DNA of 9,698 bases from Acidimicrobiia bacterium (GTDB lineage Bacteria; Actinomycetota; Acidimicrobiia; UBA5794; JAOTWH01). The notes below the pieces were generated by a model that was not told the origin of the DNA, did not search any database, and saw only the letters and a list, made by a program, of their open reading frames with translations. The position numbers and the translations under genes were made by a program. Positions 6,301 to 9,698 of this stretch are shown one piece after another. The DNA lies in contig JAOTWH010000078.1 of the NCBI GenBank assembly GCA_029863035.1, positions 1 through 9,698 of the forward strand, written 5' to 3'. Positions within the stretch are counted from its first letter, which is position 1; each line of letters opens with the position of its first letter.

Positions 6301-7086
6301 GTGCTTGCCGTCCAGAACCTCGAAGTCGTTTACAACGACGTGATATTGGTGTTGCGAGGCATCTCGTTTGAGGTACCAGACGGCTCGATCATTGCTCTTC
6401 TCGGGGCTAACGGAGCAGGTAAGACCACGGTGCTGCGGGCGATCTCGGGACTCCTTGACGTGCACCATGGCGATCTGACCAAGGGGGAGGTCCTGCTGGA
6501 TGGGGAGCGGATCGACTCCAGCCATGCATCCGACATTGTCAAGCGAGGCGTTGTCCAAGTGCTTGAGGGTCGCCGCATCTTTGCCGAATTCACGGTGGAC
6601 GACAATCTGCGAGTCGGGGGTCACACCGCACGATCCGACCTCAACAGCAACCTCGACAGGGTCTATTCGCTCTTCCCGGTGCTCCAGGACCGTCGTCGGT
6701 CGGTGGCTGGTTATCTCTCTGGTGGAGAACAGCAGATGTTGGCGATCGGCCGAGGTCTCATGTCGAACCCCAAATACCTACTCCTCGATGAGCCCAGCCT
6801 GGGCCTCGCTCCGCTGCTGGTACAGCAGATCCGTGATTTAATAGTCGAGATCAATAGCCAAGGTACGGCAGTGCTCTTGGTCGAGCAGAACGCCACGATG
6901 GCGCTGTCGATCGCGGACCATGGCTACGTCATGGAAACGGGCAAGATCGTCATGGACAAGCCGGCCAACGAGCTCATGGCCGACGAGGACATCCAGGAGT
7001 TCTACCTAGGTTTGCACGCCGGCGGCGACCGCCGCTCGTTTCGCGACGTGAAGCATTACAAGCGCAAGAAGAGATGGCTGTCATGA
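6301..7086 (+). CDS. livF: Branched-chain-amino-acid-type ABC transporter ATP-binding protein, LivF-like
   Basis: A 261-residue ABC ATPase that would power a HAAT-type importer from the cytoplasmic face. Motifs are Walker A GANGAGKTT (35-43), Q-loop Gln87 leading into LEGRRIF (as in LivF's EGRRIF), signature LSGGEQQ (139-145), Walker B LLLDEPSLGLAP (160-171), and the LivF-type VEQN (194-197) in place of the usual H-loop histidine. Compared with classic LivF there is a slightly longer segment at 52-63 (LDVHHGDLTKGE) and a basic C-terminal tail RSFRDVKHYKRKKRW (245-259). I associate this tail with LivF proteins encoded beside AMP-dependent ligases. The frame is open far upstream (to about 5713) across the antisense of the HEAT gene, but GGGAGG 7 bp before the GTG at 6301 and the onset of homology fix the start. 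It is the first gene of the operon livF-livG-ligase; permeases and binding protein are presumably downstream. Confidence 0.92.
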   Translation: MLAVQNLEVVYNDVILVLRGISFEVPDGSIIALLGANGAGKTTVLRAISGLLDVHHGDLTKGEVLLDGERIDSSHASDIVKRGVVQVLEGRRIFAEFTVDDNLRVGGHTARSDLNSNLDRVYSLFPVLQDRRRSVAGYLSGGEQQMLAIGRGLMSNPKYLLLDEPSLGLAPLLVQQIRDLIVEINSQGTAVLLVEQNATMALSIADHGYVMETGKIVMDKPANELMADEDIQEFYLGLHAGGDRRSFRDVKHYKRKKRWLS

Positions 7087-7250
7087 ACAACTCCATACCT
7101 TCGCCACCGCCCAGCCGCCGTTGCAGTGTCGGTGCTCACGGGCTGGCCGGTGGCGTGCTGCCGCCTGCCTCGGTCGCCCCTCGTGGCTCGGCCGTCGGCC
7201 TTGCCTCGACCCAACCCCGTTTCCGCGTGCGAGGTTCGCTTGATGGCTGA
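7083..7250 (+). CDS. Possible 55-residue small ORF overlapping both livF and livG
   Basis: An ATG at 7083 overlaps the livF stop as ATGA, and the frame stays open for 55 codons to a TGA at 7248-7250, just inside livG (which starts at 7243). It therefore fills the 156-bp livF-livG gap exactly, as a coupling peptide would. A purine-rich AGAAGAGA stands about 8 bp upstream. The predicted peptide is rich in Pro, Arg, Gly and Ser, with one cysteine and no recognisable domain, signal or membrane helix. It may be a translated linker that delivers ribosomes to livG, or just a chance open frame in GC-rich DNA; I lean slightly to chance. The same gap holds a small hairpin (7149-7154 with 7160-7165). 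Confidence 0.3.
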   Translation: MNNSIPSPPPSRRCSVGAHGLAGGVLPPASVAPRGSAVGLASTQPRFRVRGSLDG

Positions 7251-8082
7251 GCCACTTCTCGATTTCAGCGATGTGCATCTTGCTTTCGCGGGGGTGAAGG
7301 CGCTCGATGGGGTTTCGTTCCAGGTGAACCAGGGCGAGCTGTTCGCCATCATTGGGCCCAACGGCGCTGGCAAGACTTCCATCTTCAACTGCCTGAACGG
7401 GGTCTACCGACCACAGCAGGGTGCTATCCGCTTTGGGGGCAAGGACCTGGTCGGACAGAAGCCGCATCGCATCGCCACCCTCGGGGTGGCCCGCACGTTC
7501 CAGAACATCGAGCTGTTCCAGCACCTAACGGTTCTTGACAACATTTTGCTTGGTCGCCATCTACTCATGACTTACGGCTCTCTGGCCGCGGCCGTCCACC
7601 TCGGCCGCGCCCGCCGCCAAGAGACAGAACATCGGCGTCGTGTCGAGGAGATCATCGACTTCCTCGAGATCGAGCAGTTCCGCCGATCGCCTGTGGCGCT
7701 GCTGCCGTACGGATACCAGAAGAGGGTCGAGCTCGGCCGTGCGCTGGCGATGGAGCCGCGCCTCCTGCTCCTCGACGAACCGGCTGCCGGCATGAACGTC
7801 GAAGAGACCGAAGACATCGCCCGGTTCATTCTCGACATTCAAGAGGAGCTCGGTGTTGCGATGATCTTGGTCGAGCACGACATGGGCGTGGTTATGGATA
7901 TTGCCGACCGCGTAATGGTCCTCGACTTTGGCCGCAAGATCGGGGAGGGCCGGCCGGCGGAAGTGCAATCCAATCCCGAAGTGATCCGCGCCTACCTCGG
8001 TGAGGAATTCGACTCACCGGACCTGCTCGAGGCCGAATCTGAAGCTATCGACCCCAGACGAGCCGATGGGAGGCTGACATGA
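7243..8082 (+). CDS. livG: Branched-chain-amino-acid-type ABC transporter ATP-binding protein, LivG-like
   Basis: A 279-residue ABC ATPase, the partner of the LivF-like subunit in a heterodimeric importer motor. Motifs are Walker A GPNGAGKTS (38-46), Q-loop Gln87 in the LivG-typical ARTFQNIELF (83-92), signature LPYGYQK (154-160, a variant of LSYG-Q), Walker B LLLLDEPAAGMN (174-185), and H-loop His212 in LVEHDMGVVMDIADRVMVLDFG (209-230). The closing RAYLGEEF (249-256) is the usual LivG end, after which comes an acidic tail of about 23 residues. The ATG at 7243 is chosen because GAGG (7231-7234) lies 8 bp upstream and the conserved N-terminal strand starts at once. The frame is open back to a GTG at 7126, but that stretch has no family likeness. 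Its stop overlaps the ligase start as ATGA, so the two are translationally coupled. Confidence 0.92.
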   Translation: MAEPLLDFSDVHLAFAGVKALDGVSFQVNQGELFAIIGPNGAGKTSIFNCLNGVYRPQQGAIRFGGKDLVGQKPHRIATLGVARTFQNIELFQHLTVLDNILLGRHLLMTYGSLAAAVHLGRARRQETEHRRRVEEIIDFLEIEQFRRSPVALLPYGYQKRVELGRALAMEPRLLLLDEPAAGMNVEETEDIARFILDIQEELGVAMILVEHDMGVVMDIADRVMVLDFGRKIGEGRPAEVQSNPEVIRAYLGEEFDSPDLLEAESEAIDPRRADGRLT

Positions 8083-9698
8083 CGGTAACCAAGCAACGCC
8101 CGCAGGCTCCGGCCGACGATCAGACGGTCAACAGCATCCCGGCTCGACTGCGCCAGATAGCGCTGGCCGCCCCCAACAAGGTGGCTTTGCGCCAGAAGGA
8201 GTTCGGCATCTGGCAGGAGAGCACATACGGCGAGTACTGGGACATGGTCAAGACGGTGGGAATGGCGCTGCTAGCGCTGGGTGTCAATCGAGGCGACGTG
8301 GTGGCGATCCACTCCGAAAACCGCAAGGCCTGGGTCTACAGCGAGCTCGGAATCCAGGCCATCGGGGGCGTGTCGGTTGGGCTGTATCCCACCAACCCTC
8401 CCCATGAAGTCCAGTACCTGCTGGAGCACTCGGAAGCCAAGGTGCTTATCGCTGAGGACCAGGAGCAGGTCGACAAGGCGCTCCAGGTGAAAGACCAGTT
8501 GCCCTTTCTGGAAACCATCATCTTCATCGACCCGCGAGGGGTGAGCACCTACGACGACCCGGTCTTGATGTCGTGGGACGACTTCATAGAGATGGGCCGC
8601 AAGGCTGTTGAGGCCGACCCCAACGCCATCGACGTGGCTCTCGACGCCATCGAGCCCGACGACCTAGCCACGCTGGTGTACACGTCGGGGACCACCGGGC
8701 CGCCCAAAGGAGCGATGCTGTCACATCGCAACGTGCTTTGGGTAATGCAGCGGGTGCCCGAAACCACGGCGGCGGGCATCGGGAGCATGCCCAAGCGGGT
8801 GGAGATTCTGTCCTACCTGCCCATGTGCCACGTTGCGGAGAAGCTCTACACCACCATCACCGCCCTCTACTTCGAAGCGACTGTCAACTTCGCCGAGTCC
8901 ATCAACACCGTGGCCGACGACCTGCGCGAGGTTCAACCCACCGTGTTCCTCGGCGTCCCCCGCATCTGGGAGCGGATCCATGCTGGTGTAACCATCCGCA
9001 TGCTTGACGCCTCGCGTTCTAAGCGTTTCATCTATGGCTGGGCGATGAAGGCCGGGCTGTGGAACGCCGACCGGGTTCTGAGGCGGGGCTCGCGCGGATT
9101 CCTTGGCAACCTCGTCTACGGACCCTTCTATCTGCTTTGCTACCGCTCGCTTCGAGAGAAGATCGGGATGCGACACGCGGTGGCCGCGTTGTCCGGTGCG
9201 GCGCCCATCGCACCCGAGGTGTTGAAGTTCTTCATGGCGCTGGGCGTTCCCATCTACGAGGGCTATGGCCAAACCGAGAACACGGCCTACTGCTCGGCTA
9301 ACCGGCTGAGTGACATCAAGTTGGGCACCGTTGGAGTGGCCAATCCGGGCGCCGAGGTCAAGCTGGCGGACGACGGCGAGATAATGGTTCGTCACCCTGC
9401 CGTCTTCAAGGGTTACTACAAGGACCCTGAGGCCACCGCGGCAACGATCACATCAGACGGCTGGCTCAACACCGGCGACGTAGGGGAGTGGGATGGCGAG
9501 CACCTGCGGATCGTCGACCGCAAGAAGGACATCATCATCACGGCCGGCGGCAAGAACGTGTCGCCATCAGAGATCGAGAACAAGCTGAAGGTGTCGCCGT
9601 TCATCAAAGAGGCCATCGTCATCGGCGACCGGCGCAAGTTCGTTTCGGCGCTGATCGGCATCGAGCTCGACACTGTGTCGGCCTGGGCGACCCCAAGG
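8079..9698 (+). CDS. AMP-dependent synthetase / long-chain acyl-CoA synthetase (FadD-like), 3' end outside window
   Basis: The frame is open for 540 codons to the right edge without a stop. The enzyme adenylates a carboxylic acid with ATP and transfers it to coenzyme A. Motifs are the P-loop YTSGTTGPPKG (201-211), the SYLPMCHVAEK segment typical of long-chain (FACL) ligases, the adenine-binding GYGQTEN (395-401), the ribose-binding Asp467 in NTGD (464-467), the hinge IVDRKKDIII (478-487) and TAGGKNVSPSEIE (488-500). Only the last ~60 residues, including the final catalytic lysine region, are missing. The ATG at 8079 overlaps the livG TGA (ATGA), and GGGAGG (8068-8073) lies 5 bp upstream, an excellent site. 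Placement directly after livF-livG suggests that the transported compound is an acid activated on entry; the domain pattern favours medium- to long-chain fatty acids, but aromatic or other acids cannot be excluded. Confidence 0.93.
   Translation, partial: MTVTKQRPQAPADDQTVNSIPARLRQIALAAPNKVALRQKEFGIWQESTYGEYWDMVKTVGMALLALGVNRGDVVAIHSENRKAWVYSELGIQAIGGVSVGLYPTNPPHEVQYLLEHSEAKVLIAEDQEQVDKALQVKDQLPFLETIIFIDPRGVSTYDDPVLMSWDDFIEMGRKAVEADPNAIDVALDAIEPDDLATLVYTSGTTGPPKGAMLSHRNVLWVMQRVPETTAAGIGSMPKRVEILSYLPMCHVAEKLYTTITALYFEATVNFAESINTVADDLREVQPTVFLGVPRIWERIHAGVTIRMLDASRSKRFIYGWAMKAGLWNADRVLRRGSRGFLGNLVYGPFYLLCYRSLREKIGMRHAVAALSGAAPIAPEVLKFFMALGVPIYEGYGQTENTAYCSANRLSDIKLGTVGVANPGAEVKLADDGEIMVRHPAVFKGYYKDPEATAATITSDGWLNTGDVGEWDGEHLRIVDRKKDIIITAGGKNVSPSEIENKLKVSPFIKEAIVIGDRRKFVSALIGIELDTVSAWATPR

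Noticed and set aside
7126..7242. Upstream GTG start for the LivG-like protein
   Set aside because: The 39 added residues are low-complexity and unlike LivG N-termini, while the ATG at 7243 has a GAGG site 8 bp away.
8721..9395. 224-codon open frame on the minus strand
   Set aside because: It is antisense to the acyl-CoA synthetase, whose motifs are intact throughout this stretch.
1..9698. Defence island, CRISPR array, mobile element or tRNA gene
   Set aside because: No direct-repeat arrays, transposase or integrase motifs, or cloverleaf-like sequences were seen; genes look like ordinary chromosomal ones.

Overview
The window looks like a stretch of high-GC actinobacterial chromosome. I favour a free-living member of the Acidimicrobiia or a relative. 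The reasons are the GC-rich coding, the frequent GTG starts, a member of the actinobacteria-centred DUF2342 family, an HtrA-type protease with a long Pro/Glu-rich cytoplasmic N-terminus, and a LivF/LivG plus AMP-dependent ligase operon. This assignment rests on gene content only. I see no tRNA, rRNA, CRISPR array, insertion sequence or phage gene, and the DNA is densely coding throughout.

Layout. (1) 1-1046, plus strand: the C-terminal end of a Na+/phosphate cotransporter followed 9 bp later by a stand-alone PhoU-domain protein, a phosphate-handling pair. (2) 1053-4954, minus strand, read right to left: a membrane-anchored HtrA-like serine protease with a PDZ domain, a DUF2342 'zinc metalloprotease-like' protein that starts inside the protease stop codon (ATGA), a GrpB-family protein 18 bp later, and after a 186-bp hairpin-rich gap a BCP-type peroxiredoxin. 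This may be a stress or envelope-quality operon. (3) 5093-5644, plus strand, divergent from the protease: a small secreted protein with a signal peptide and a C-terminal membrane anchor. (4) 5649-6230, minus strand: a HEAT-repeat protein, tail to tail with the previous gene. (5) 6301-9698, plus strand: two branched-chain-amino-acid-type ABC ATPases (LivF-like then LivG-like), then an acyl-CoA synthetase that runs off the window, linked to livG by ATGA overlap. The permeases and binding protein are not seen and would be expected downstream. Together these suggest uptake of a carboxylic acid (fatty, aromatic or similar) with immediate CoA activation.

The points most worth checking are the DUF2342 protein whose metal-binding HExxH motif reads HEVAF, the protease/pseudo-protease translational coupling, a 55-codon small ORF that bridges livF and livG by overlapping both, and the hairpin cluster ahead of the peroxiredoxin. 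I did not find evidence for an entirely new defence or mobile system.
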